Positions 1 to 8,576 of a DNA stretch of 64,000 bases are shown here, in pieces. The DNA is taken from contig NW_026970910.1 in NCBI RefSeq assembly GCF_963678635.1, positions 1 to 64,000 of the forward strand, in the 5' to 3' direction. Below the pieces are notes generated by a model. It made no database searches. It worked only from the letters and a program-made list of their open reading frames with translations, and was not told the DNA's origin. The position numbers and the translations under genes were made by a program. Origin of the DNA: Symsagittifera roscoffensis. Its lineage: Eukaryota; Xenacoelomorpha; Acoela; Convolutidae. Within the stretch, counting starts at the first letter, position 1, and every line of letters begins with the position of its first letter.

Positions 1-407
1 GAGTTATGACTGGAGTGTAACTCATAGAGTAATTTCGGATAGGGTACACCGTCTGCTCGTCACGCTATCTTATTTTCGGCCGGATAGATTCGTGCAACTT
101 CTTAGTCTAATACCGATCCTAATCTTACTCTTATACTATCTAGTCTCAGGTTGTTTAACTAGTCTCTGCTAGGCTCAATAGATCTAGGGTATACTGGTTT
201 ATTGCGGCTGCTGAAGTGCTCGGGAGAGTCCAACTAATTTCTAAGTTAAATTCAAATCTCTCTGGTGCTGAAATTACAAGTAACTTCAGCACTTACAAAT
301 AAGTGGGTTGTTAGTTAGATGGATCATGATTGGTTAATATTAAATACTTTACATTGGTAAAACATTTAATTTATCCAATCATAAAATATAGTTTAGATCA
401 GGTTCCA
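1..407 (-). repeat. 3' LTR of the retroelement (one base cut off by the window edge)
   Basis: Matches 18495-18901 over 407 bases with one substitution, at position 7 (t here, g in the other copy). Read on the minus strand it begins TGGAACC at 407 and should end in CA just outside the window, the usual TG...CA termini. It lies downstream of all the element's genes, so it is the 3' LTR. Confidence 0.95.
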
Positions 408-420
408 CCCATCCGGGTTT
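408..420 (-). other. Candidate polypurine tract
   Basis: Directly upstream of the 3' LTR the minus strand reads AAACCCGGATGGG before TGGAACC. The GGATGGG run is short for a plus-strand primer but is in the required position. Confidence 0.35.
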
Positions 421-2022
421 TACAGAGTTTTTTAGAACAGTTCTTTTGTAGTTCAAGGATGGATGATGGACGTTGGTATTTGGCGAACATCATTTTTCTT
501 TTGTTTCCTTTTTGTTAAGGAAGTTCCAGGGATCTGGAATTGAGGACACAAGACGTTGTGTTCTTCTTGTGACAACGACTGGGTCTCTGCAACAGCATCA
601 ATTCTGGTTTCAGAATGGTTGGCTATGTCAGGTTTTTCTGTTCTTCGGAGAGAACTTCTTTTGTGTTTGATCTAGCTCGGGAATGGCGTGGAGATTGTGC
701 GTGGAGGGGATGCCTGGTTACTCGGATCTGTACGTATACTTGAACATCGAGGTGGTCATTGGTCTAGTTCAATGAAGTCCTTTTCTGCGAGGTCAAGTCG
801 TACTCTAAATCCTTTGAGTTGTGATTGTGAGCGGCATATCGATTATAGTTGGTCATTCTCTCTCGAGTGTAGTGAGGTCGTCTTGTCTTTTGATGTTCGT
901 CCTTGGTGTTATATTCTGATCTATATATTGCATCATGTGATTTTACATTTTATAAAACTTTTATTAGTTTAATATTTTTTAATAATGATTTTAGTTAGTT
1001 GTTTTCACAAAGGCTTTTTGTTTTAGTTCGGTTATTTTGAAGAGTTACTCACCCTTGAGTAGCTCTTATTAAAAATAAAGGTGTGGTCACAAAGCGTGGA
1101 TGTAGCACGGTGGGTTAGGCCGGCTATAGAGCATGCTCAGGACGTCCTTTCCTGGTGGGTTAGGCCAGGTGTGGGAGTATGATTTCATGCGGTTTTTATG
1201 AGGGGTCCTGTTATGTGACAACATTTTATGTTGGGTTTGTTGTGGTTTTACTTATGTTTTGTTGGTTATGTACTTTTTCCAAAAAGCAAATTGTTTGTGG
1301 TATGGGTTTGTCTTTTGACTTTTTTGTGTTTTATTATTTCTTTCTAAGACTTTGTAATAGTCTTCAAAAGAATAAATTATCCAGTTTTAAACTGGGTTAA
1401 TCCGGTTTGGGTACCGTTGGTTTCCTTTTCTTAGTCATGCTGTTATTTTATGATTTGTGGTATTTAGTAAGCTGCGTTGGTTAGTTTTGTTTAGTATATG
1501 ATTCCTTTCCAACCGGGTTAAAGGAAAGTTTGAAACTTGTTATTATTTGTTAGAGTTGTTGAGTGTGAAAACTTGAAACTGAAATTCATTATTTTAAACA
1601 ATTCTTCGTGGGCGAGCTGTGCGAGTGTGGATAGAATTTCTGTGCGAATGAATGAAAATATCAAAAGGTTAGTACTGCAATTGCATTTTATTAATTTACT
1701 GCATAGAATTTGGAAATTTACTGCTAGTAATGGGGGAATTTTAAGATACAAATTTTCATCATATGTAGATTTACTGCTTTTAGGGGAAAATTTTATAAAT
1801 TAATTTACTGCATTGGTATTATATTTATTTAATTGTTGGTGCAAAAGTTAAATAGGGTTTTAAATAGTTTTGAAGAAGTTCGCTATTTTTTATTTTTCTT
1901 TTGTGAATTTTTCAGATGATTGAAGATGAAGGCTAAAAATCTAAAGAAAACATGAATAAGGAATGGTGAGTTTTTCAATATTTTAATTAGTTAGTAATAT
2001 TCATTTAGTTCATACTTACCTG
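421..2022 (-). other. 3' non-coding region of the retroelement
   Basis: 1.6 kb between ORF Y and the 3' LTR without a convincing frame (only a weak 77-codon minus ORF at 1518-1751). The 1080-1175 stretch is more GC-rich: a GGTGGGTTAGGCC direct repeat (near 1109 and 1156) flanks AGGACGTCCT, a perfect 10-bp palindrome. It could be a structured RNA element, for example for export of unspliced RNA. That role is inference. Confidence 0.6.
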
Positions 2023-3816
2023 TTAGTCGTCGGGGAAAAAACCGTGGGGGAAGATATCGTGAATTAGTTCTGAAGTTGTTAGTAGTTTAGCTAAGATGCG
2101 GATGATATTTTTAGTTTGAAGTAGTGGCCAAAGCAATTGAAGTGCCTTAATAGTGGTTAGTTCTTCAGTGCCTACTGCAAACTCATAAGGTGTGTTTTGG
2201 ATTAAGTTATATAACTTGTGGTTAAATTTAGTGTTGTGGATGAATTCTAAAATGGGGATTTCTATAGGCTGTACAAACTCGTGCGGGATAAGGAAGGGTC
2301 GGGATTCTTCTGCGTTGAAGGTCTTGGTGATGGGGCAGAAAATATACATTTGGGTTATGGGGTCATAATTACGAAGAATACCATGAAGGTTAGTATTTTT
2401 AATACAATATGTGAAATTTAGGAAATACGGTGAAGTGTATTTTGAATTGATGAATTGAAAGCGATGGTGTGGTTGTCTAGAGGGTGTGTGGAGGTCAAAG
2501 TGATTTTGGATGAAACGATAGTAACTGTATGTATGTGTTTGTTTAGTTCGCAACATAATATCGTGTGAGCAGTGTAAATCTCTTTCGTGTGGTGCAAGGA
2601 AATGAAAGGTTAGTGAAAAGATTTGGAAGCGTTCTTTAAAACTTTCGTACGCTTGTGTGCTTGTTAGTGCTTCTGAAATAATGTGATCAAACTTTCGGTC
2701 GAAGATGTTTAGTGTAAATACATATGGTGTCTTGATGAAAAATTTCTCGGTGATTTGTGGGTTAGCGAAGCGATCGTCGTCTAAGAATTGATCTTGGTTA
2801 GCTCTGATGATGTTGTGATCATAGTATTCTAGTGTGTATTCGTTAGCTCTAGGTGCAGTGTGTATTTTTAGTGATTTTTTATATCCAACGTAAGTAAATT
2901 GTCTGGCGGTGAGTGGTGTAGTTAGTCGATATAGCATGTCTTTGTTTCGGTCTATATCAATGGATGTGTTAGTTAAAGGTAAGCAAAGAGGGTTAGTGAA
3001 ATGATAGTATGAGGTCCAAGAGAGAGTGGGCATTAAAACGTATTCGTCTACAAAGTTGCGTGTTTCGTTAGCGTCATGAGGGGTGTTTAAGGTGTATTGT
3101 GGAAATGAGGGTAAAGTGATGGCTAAAAATTCTCTAGTGTTAGTATGTTGGGGGTGGTTGATGTATTCTCGGGCTGTTCCTGGTTTTGCTGGGAAAGGAT
3201 GGTTGGGGAACTTTCTTTTAAAAGTGCGATAAGCTCTATTAGTGTTGAGTGAGGATTCAGTTGATGTGGATGATGGTGCTAATGATTCGGTATAATTTGA
3301 AGAGGGTGTAGGGGGATTGGATGAATTTGTAGTGGAGGAGATTTGGTTTATGGTCGGGGTGTTAAGGTGGTAGGGTTGTTGTTGGAGGGTAATAAAATTG
3401 TCTAGCTCTGGGGAGATTCGGGGGGTGTCTGGAGATGATTGGTCAGAATGGTATGAGGAGTAGGTTGGGGTAACTTGGGAAGCATAAGAGGGTGTAGGAG
3501 TGATTGGGTCAGGGTTATTTGATAATATGGGTTGAAAAGGAGGTTGAGAAAAATGAGAAGGGTTATGAAAATTATTGGATGGAGATGGTTCTGAGTCGGC
3601 AAATTCGTCGGGGGTTTCAATATTCGGGTTATTTAGCTGTGAAATGGAGTATAAAACTGAAATTTGTGAGTTAGTGTCGGAATTCATGCCTGATGTTACA
3701 TTGCTAGATGGAAAATCGGGTGGCGGAAAAGCAAAAAGTGGTATTATTGGGATTGAAGAGGTAAGGTTGGTTGGATGGGAATTTGATCGATGGAGTGATC
3801 CAAGTTGGCGGCTCAT
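2023..3816 (-). CDS. ORF Y: 597-residue protein after Env, unknown function
   Basis: Starts within the Env stop (ATGA at 3816-3813), so translation is probably coupled to Env. Residues 1-200 are Ser/Pro/Thr/Asn-rich and likely disordered. Residues 200-597 look folded, rich in Tyr, Phe, His and Thr, with few Cys. No signal peptide, membrane segment, zinc finger or enzyme motif was seen. Post-env accessory genes are normal in complex retroviruses but rare in gypsy elements. The arrangement of a disordered start and folded end matches ORF X, so the two may be related in role. I do not recognise the family. The start is fixed by the junction. Confidence 0.75.
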   Translation of the reverse strand: MSRQLGSLHRSNSHPTNLTSSIPIIPLFAFPPPDFPSSNVTSGMNSDTNSQISVLYSISQLNNPNIETPDEFADSEPSPSNNFHNPSHFSQPPFQPILSNNPDPITPTPSYASQVTPTYSSYHSDQSSPDTPRISPELDNFITLQQQPYHLNTPTINQISSTTNSSNPPTPSSNYTESLAPSSTSTESSLNTNRAYRTFKRKFPNHPFPAKPGTAREYINHPQHTNTREFLAITLPSFPQYTLNTPHDANETRNFVDEYVLMPTLSWTSYYHFTNPLCLPLTNTSIDIDRNKDMLYRLTTPLTARQFTYVGYKKSLKIHTAPRANEYTLEYYDHNIIRANQDQFLDDDRFANPQITEKFFIKTPYVFTLNIFDRKFDHIISEALTSTQAYESFKERFQIFSLTFHFLAPHERDLHCSHDIMLRTKQTHTYSYYRFIQNHFDLHTPSRQPHHRFQFINSKYTSPYFLNFTYCIKNTNLHGILRNYDPITQMYIFCPITKTFNAEESRPFLIPHEFVQPIEIPILEFIHNTKFNHKLYNLIQNTPYEFAVGTEELTTIKALQLLWPLLQTKNIIRILAKLLTTSELIHDIFPHGFFPDD

Positions 3817-6431
3817 CGTGGGCTAAAAAAATTATTATTTTGAGATTGAAAAGCGGTGGTATGGGGCTGTTCAATAATTTGTTCATAAGTATTATCATCT
3901 TGTGATGGATGTGTCATTATATGTTGGACGGGACTTTGTGATGTGGTGAGTCGAAAATTTGGATTATGTGTGATTGCTAAATTTCTAAAATTTCGCGGGG
4001 CTAGGGATAGTGGATGGTTATTTGGTAGGGGTGGTAATTGTGGTGCCGTTGGCTGTGTGTCGACATTGTTATGTTCTTCGTCGTATGTATTTTGTCGTGT
4101 TGTTATTTTTGTGTTATATTCTTTTATTTGTGCGTCTAAAAGAATTTTGTTTATAGATGTGGAAAAAATTCCAAAAAATCCTGCAAAGAGTATGCGTGCT
4201 ACGCTTGCTTGTCTGTTTACTTGTGTGTGTATAGCACATGTATTGTAGATTCCTTTTAAGAGTGAGAAAAGAAATCCAATAAAGTTAAACATTGCGTATA
4301 AAATAGTCAATTTTTCTAAGATGTAGTAGGGCCATCCTAGAAAATCTAGGATCTCATTTTTGAGTGTAACAAAGCTAAAAATGTTAATTGGTGATATATC
4401 TTGGGGACGGTATTTTTCGCCGTTTAGATATATATAATCTTTTATGTCTTTAAAATATCCGCTATAGTCTTGCGTGTAGATATCGGCAAATCCTGCGGTT
4501 TCTGCAAGTTTGCGTAAGTTTTGGTCTATTGATTGTCTTTGTATAGTGTCCATTTGTGTTAATAATTCTTGGAATTGTTGTGTTCTAATGTGATGTTGAA
4601 TATCTGATTTTGAATAGATTCCTATTGATTGTAAGTCTATATTTGGGTTTCGAGCAATAGCGCGAATGCTTTCTGGTGAAAATTTTTTGAGTGATTGCAT
4701 TAATGTGGGATATGGAGTGAGAAGATAATATTTGTTTTCATCAGGGTTTAGTTGTACTACATTGTGGCTATTTTCTGATCCACATGGGACTGCGGTATCC
4801 CAGAAATAGGTTCTTCGTGAAAGTGTATCCACGAAATGTACTTTATTCTTATAAAAGATAGGAATTCTTTTATAACATCGTTTATCTTCAAAAACGTATA
4901 GTGGTGATACTTTTTTAGTACAAGTATAAAACCATAAGATGTTTCCTTCGTAGTCTAAAAAATTTGATCTATTTCCTGATAATAAGTATCCTGCGTAGGG
5001 TATTTTTAGTACTGCTAGTGCAAGTGATTGTAATATTTGTGTTCGTTCTAATTCGCATAGTTGATGTAGTGTTTCTAATTCAGAGAGTGACATTTCTTGA
5101 AAAATGCGGCTAATTGTATAGTCTAGTTTCATATCCAAATGAATATCATAGTGGATATTACCAAAATATGTAGTATTCATTAGTGATAATTCTTGTAAGC
5201 GTGTGCTTCTGGTGTCATAAGGTTTTAGATGTCCACCAGGTTGTCCGTTGCTTTTTTCAAAATTAACTGGTATATAGGATGTTCCTTCGTTTAGAGGATG
5301 ACCTGTGGCGTATGGGTCGATTTTTACTTTACCAGTGGTCATGTCGAATCCTTTTTCATATTCAACTAATATTTCAGAGTATTGTGTTCTGTGAAGTGGA
5401 TTCCTGTATTTACATGCAAGTTCTGTTTCTTGATATATTTGAAAACGTGTCAATTTATTTTCTATATTGTCTATGTTTCGAAAATCGGAACTTAGTTTGC
5501 GTGATGGATGGACTTGTTCATATGGAATTGATTGTATGAAATATTTTTCGTGAAATTTTATCATACGAGCGTGTATTTTTGCTACTTGAAATGTTGTACA
5601 TGTGTCTTCGGGGAACCAAACAATTGTTGCTTGTGTTCTCGTTGTAGGGTCGCAATATCCTTGATCATTTTTACAAGGTAGTCGGATTCCTTGATAGATC
5701 ATTGTATTATCAGATAAATCTCGTGTGAGTTGTATTTTTTCGAGTTGTATTTTCCAATCGAAAAACATTATTTCTTGGTATCCTTTATTTTTTGTGTCTG
5801 CTTTGCAGTTTGATGGGTTATTTATACCAATGTGTGGTATCCAGTGTTTATCATGTAGGTCATAGGTTAATCGTCCGTGTGCGCCGTTATACGGGTATTT
5901 TTCGTCTAGTCTTATATGTCCTTGGTGTCTTTCAAGTTGTGATTGATGTACAGAGTCTGAAAAAACTTGAAAATTAACTAATTTTCTTTGGGAGTTTTTA
6001 TTTTTTGTGATGTTTAGTCTAAGTAATTCATTTTTACAATCGTCGGGATTGAGATGTAAAAGACGTTCTATATTACTTTGGTAGAATGATTCATGGTCAA
6101 GTCGGTTTTTGTTTCCGTTCGAGACTTGTGAACAATGTACTTTCTTTTCGGAAAATGTTGCTGTGAATTTATAACCTGTAACTGTTGTTGCTCGGGCTTT
6201 TGAATAGAGTGTTGCTATTATATCTGTGGTTTCTATAGCTTGTGGTTCTGTTTCACATTGTGATACCTGATTGATTGCATATTTATGTAGTGTTTTTTGT
6301 TCATTTTCTTCGCAATCGTAATGTGTTACTAATAAATCTTGTGGTCCTGTACGAGGGGAAGGGTTTATATTTTGATTTGAGGTTATTAGAAAAAGGGTTT
6401 GGAGAAAAATTAATAATTTTAGAATATACAT
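3813..6431 (-). CDS. env: Envelope-like glycoprotein, 872 residues
   Basis: Residues 1-19 form a signal peptide (MYILKLLIFLQTLFLITS). A long Cys-containing ectodomain follows with several N-glycosylation sequons. A hydrophobic stretch near residues 690-725 (LTILYAMFNFIGFLFSLL) and another about 30 residues later (ILFAGFFGIFSTS) are membrane segments. A tail of about 100 Pro/Asn/Gln-rich residues would be cytoplasmic. Position after pol, signal peptide and C-terminal anchor are the hallmarks of an env gene in errantivirus-like elements. The Cys pattern in the second half (CYKRIP, FVDTLSRR, VPCG) recalls glycoproteins some retroelements took from negative-strand RNA viruses of the chuvirus type; that resemblance is tentative. 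Its stop overlaps the next ATG as ATGA. Confidence 0.8.
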   Translation of the reverse strand: MYILKLLIFLQTLFLITSNQNINPSPRTGPQDLLVTHYDCEENEQKTLHKYAINQVSQCETEPQAIETTDIIATLYSKARATTVTGYKFTATFSEKKVHCSQVSNGNKNRLDHESFYQSNIERLLHLNPDDCKNELLRLNITKNKNSQRKLVNFQVFSDSVHQSQLERHQGHIRLDEKYPYNGAHGRLTYDLHDKHWIPHIGINNPSNCKADTKNKGYQEIMFFDWKIQLEKIQLTRDLSDNTMIYQGIRLPCKNDQGYCDPTTRTQATIVWFPEDTCTTFQVAKIHARMIKFHEKYFIQSIPYEQVHPSRKLSSDFRNIDNIENKLTRFQIYQETELACKYRNPLHRTQYSEILVEYEKGFDMTTGKVKIDPYATGHPLNEGTSYIPVNFEKSNGQPGGHLKPYDTRSTRLQELSLMNTTYFGNIHYDIHLDMKLDYTISRIFQEMSLSELETLHQLCELERTQILQSLALAVLKIPYAGYLLSGNRSNFLDYEGNILWFYTCTKKVSPLYVFEDKRCYKRIPIFYKNKVHFVDTLSRRTYFWDTAVPCGSENSHNVVQLNPDENKYYLLTPYPTLMQSLKKFSPESIRAIARNPNIDLQSIGIYSKSDIQHHIRTQQFQELLTQMDTIQRQSIDQNLRKLAETAGFADIYTQDYSGYFKDIKDYIYLNGEKYRPQDISPINIFSFVTLKNEILDFLGWPYYILEKLTILYAMFNFIGFLFSLLKGIYNTCAIHTQVNRQASVARILFAGFFGIFSTSINKILLDAQIKEYNTKITTRQNTYDEEHNNVDTQPTAPQLPPLPNNHPLSLAPRNFRNLAITHNPNFRLTTSQSPVQHIMTHPSQDDNTYEQIIEQPHTTAFQSQNNNFFSPR

Positions 6432-7555
6432 GTGTATGATAATCCTGAGTATGGGTTATAAAATGTAATGTAACCAATTGTGTTTTTAGTGTATCTGTCG
6501 TATTTGTATATTACTTCAGTAGTTATAAACGGTGGTGGTAGTGATTGAGCTGTTATGTTAGGTGGATTTAATGGGTAGGGATGTTGGGTAATATTATTTA
6601 ACTTAACTGTGATTTCAAATTTTAATTGTAAACTGTTTTGTTGGAGTATTTGAATATTGTGATCACGGATATCGTTGTGAATATCTTGGCGATATTGTAA
6701 TCTATTAAGTGCCCAGTTATGAAGGCGGTTACTTTCTTGATGTTGTCCAAATAGTGGTGGAGGTGCTGTGAATGTATTCCAATCTAATCTTAAAGGAATA
6801 TTTATTGATGATTGTTCTCGATATCTGGCGTCGAGATTATTTGGAAAATTTAAGTTAAAGGGTAGTGGTGAAAATTGACTTATTGATGGTGTTGATGGTA
6901 GTGATAATGTTTCTGGTAGTGATGAGGATGTTGTTGTATCCGTAGAAATATCTATGGGGTCATTGACTAAATTTGGTTCACCTTGTGTGAATGAATTTGT
7001 AGTCCAATATGGCAGTCGTGATGTTAGGTTTGGGGGGTTAAAGGGATTTTCACGTATCTGTTCAGATGTTGGTGTTGAACCTAAGTAGTCTGAAGGTAGA
7101 CTTGAAGTGCTTCGTTGTGAAAAAAGTGTAGGAGTTTCTGGTGTGATACCAGTGGTGTTTTCTGGAGTGGTTTGTGTTGGGGATTGAGGTATATCAAAAT
7201 GAACTCGGGGAGTTTGAAAATTTCTATTTCGTCGAGGATGTATAATTTGTCTATTTATTTCTGCTGTGTTTTGGTTTTGACTAAGGTTTCGTATTCTACT
7301 TAGTTCTTGTGGTAGTGTTGGGTAAAGATTATATGTTGGTTCACTTAGGGATGCTTGTCGTTGAACTGGTTCTAGTGGTTCAGATAAACGAGCGTGCCGT
7401 TCTTCAAAGGTGTATGGATTGTCTTGAAAAGAAATTCGTGTAGATGTTTGAGGGTTTTGAGTAGTTGAAGGTGGTGTTGGATTATCTTGGGATGATGTCG
7501 GTGAAGACTGATTCTGTGACTGTTGGGTAGCAATTTTTGATGGATTTTTAAATTG
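6419..7555 (-). CDS. ORF X: 378-codon open frame without any ATG, Ser/Thr/Pro/Gln-rich
   Basis: I translated this by hand. From a TAA at 7558-7556 the frame stays open to the TAA at 6421-6419 with no Met codon. The first 200 or so residues are low-complexity (Ser, Thr, Pro, Gln). The last 150 look globular, including NLDARYREQSSINIPLRLDW and a C-terminal part ending YSGLSYTCIF. It overlaps the Env start by 13 bases. AT-rich DNA rarely stays open this long by chance, so it is probably translated. Start options are splicing from an upstream ATG, or a near-cognate codon: ATT with A at -3 and G at +4 lies seven codons in. Its low-complexity start resembles that of the 597-residue ORF after Env. 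Confidence 0.7.
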   Translation of the reverse strand, partial: QFKNPSKIATQQSQNQSSPTSSQDNPTPPSTTQNPQTSTRISFQDNPYTFEERHARLSEPLEPVQRQASLSEPTYNLYPTLPQELSRIRNLSQNQNTAEINRQIIHPRRNRNFQTPRVHFDIPQSPTQTTPENTTGITPETPTLFSQRSTSSLPSDYLGSTPTSEQIRENPFNPPNLTSRLPYWTTNSFTQGEPNLVNDPIDISTDTTTSSSLPETLSLPSTPSISQFSPLPFNLNFPNNLDARYREQSSINIPLRLDWNTFTAPPPLFGQHQESNRLHNWALNRLQYRQDIHNDIRDHNIQILQQNSLQLKFEITVKLNNITQHPYPLNPPNITAQSLPPPFITTEVIYKYDRYTKNTIGYITFYNPYSGLSYTCIF

Positions 7556-7560
7556 TTACT

Positions 7561-7749
7561 TTAGTGAGAGGGTTTATGTTTATTATAATATTCTTCTAAA
7601 AAAAGAATTAGAAAAATTGTTGCTAGGGCAAATGTAATGATTGCTTTCTTTATACATTTACATATTGTCAAAATGAGGGATGATAGAAATGTTATGAAAA
7701 TTACAAACAATAAAAAAATATCAGTTCTACTGAAAATTGTTCGTATCAT
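7561..7749 (-). CDS. Small membrane protein ORF B, 62 residues
   Basis: Two predicted membrane segments (about residues 11-30 and 36-51) are separated by a short basic Cys-containing loop (CKCIKKA), ending in a polar tail (EEYYNKHKPSH). It begins inside the ATGA overlap with ORF A. It ends three bases before the stop that opens the ATG-less frame downstream, so it cannot feed that frame by simple frameshifting. Function unknown. Confidence 0.45.
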   Translation of the reverse strand: MIRTIFSRTDIFLLFVIFITFLSSLILTICKCIKKAIITFALATIFLILFLEEYYNKHKPSH

Positions 7750-7976
7750 TTAGACAAGTTGTTAAAATCGTACCTGTGGATATATTCAAGGGTTTTGGAA
7801 AGTTGGAGGAATAGTTCAATTATTGTGTAGAAAATTAAAAAAATGTTACAAAAAATTATTATGATTATTAGAAAAGATTCGATGATATCAAAAAGAAAGA
7901 TTATAAAGACTTGAAGTATTGAAAAAAAATGTTTAAAATTGATAAATATTTGAGCGACTGTTTGAGAGAAAAGCAT
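7746..7976 (-). CDS. Small membrane protein ORF A, 76 residues
   Basis: Extremely hydrophobic: runs of Ile, Leu and Phe from about residue 8 to 60 form one or two membrane segments, followed by a short polar tail (KTLEYIHRYDFNNLSK). Its stop overlaps the start of the next ORF as ATGA at 7749-7746, typical of coupled translation. No family recognised. By analogy with viroporins or small viral membrane proteins it might alter membranes, but that is speculation. AT-rich DNA can encode such hydrophobic frames by chance; the ATGA junction is the main support. Confidence 0.45.
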   Translation of the reverse strand: MLFSQTVAQIFINFKHFFSILQVFIIFLFDIIESFLIIIIIFCNIFLIFYTIIELFLQLSKTLEYIHRYDFNNLSK

Positions 7977-8576
7977 TTAAGAAATGATCTCTTTGTCGAA
8001 TATTTTTTGCTGTTTGAGGCGATTTTCTAGTGTGGTCGAATTATTTATTAGTTTTTTGACAAGTGGGTTGAGTTTCGTAAAAAATTGTTGGGGGCAATTT
8101 TCATGGTGACTGGGAGGTCGTCTTTTTCTTTATTTTTGTTTGTCAAATGATCCGGGGTATGGTGAGATTTTTATACTTTAGGCTAATTAAAATCTTCATT
8201 TTGTGACTTTAGGCTAAGTTATCAAATTTGTTTTGGGGGTATTCGTGGTCTGAGTTGGGGAAATATTGTTGATCTTTGGGTTATTAGATAAGGGAGGGGT
8301 ACGGTATTATGGTGATATTTATTTTAGCTGTCAAGTTGGAGTGGTTTGCTTATTTTTGACCTGGAGGTTGTAAAGTTATAGTTAGAGATGTGCCTGGAGT
8401 TCTAGATTATTCGTCTAATTGATCTTAGTTTGAGTTAGAGAAAGTGGCGGATTGGATGAATCCTATTGGTCTATTTTGAACTAGAATTATTGCGTACTTG
8501 TGAGCATGTTATTTTGAAAAATGGAAATGAAAAATGTTACGGAGGTTTCAAGATTGTGAAGTATAAAATTTTAAAA
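7977..8576 (-). other. Non-coding gap between Gag-Pol and the 3' gene block
   Basis: All minus frames are closed by stops. In envelope-bearing retroelements this is where a splice acceptor for subgenomic mRNA would lie. I could not pick one out by eye. Nothing else recognised. Confidence 0.5.

Noticed and set aside
473..972. Plus-strand ORFs in the 3' non-coding region of the retroelement
   Set aside because: Antisense to the element, short, without domain or start context.
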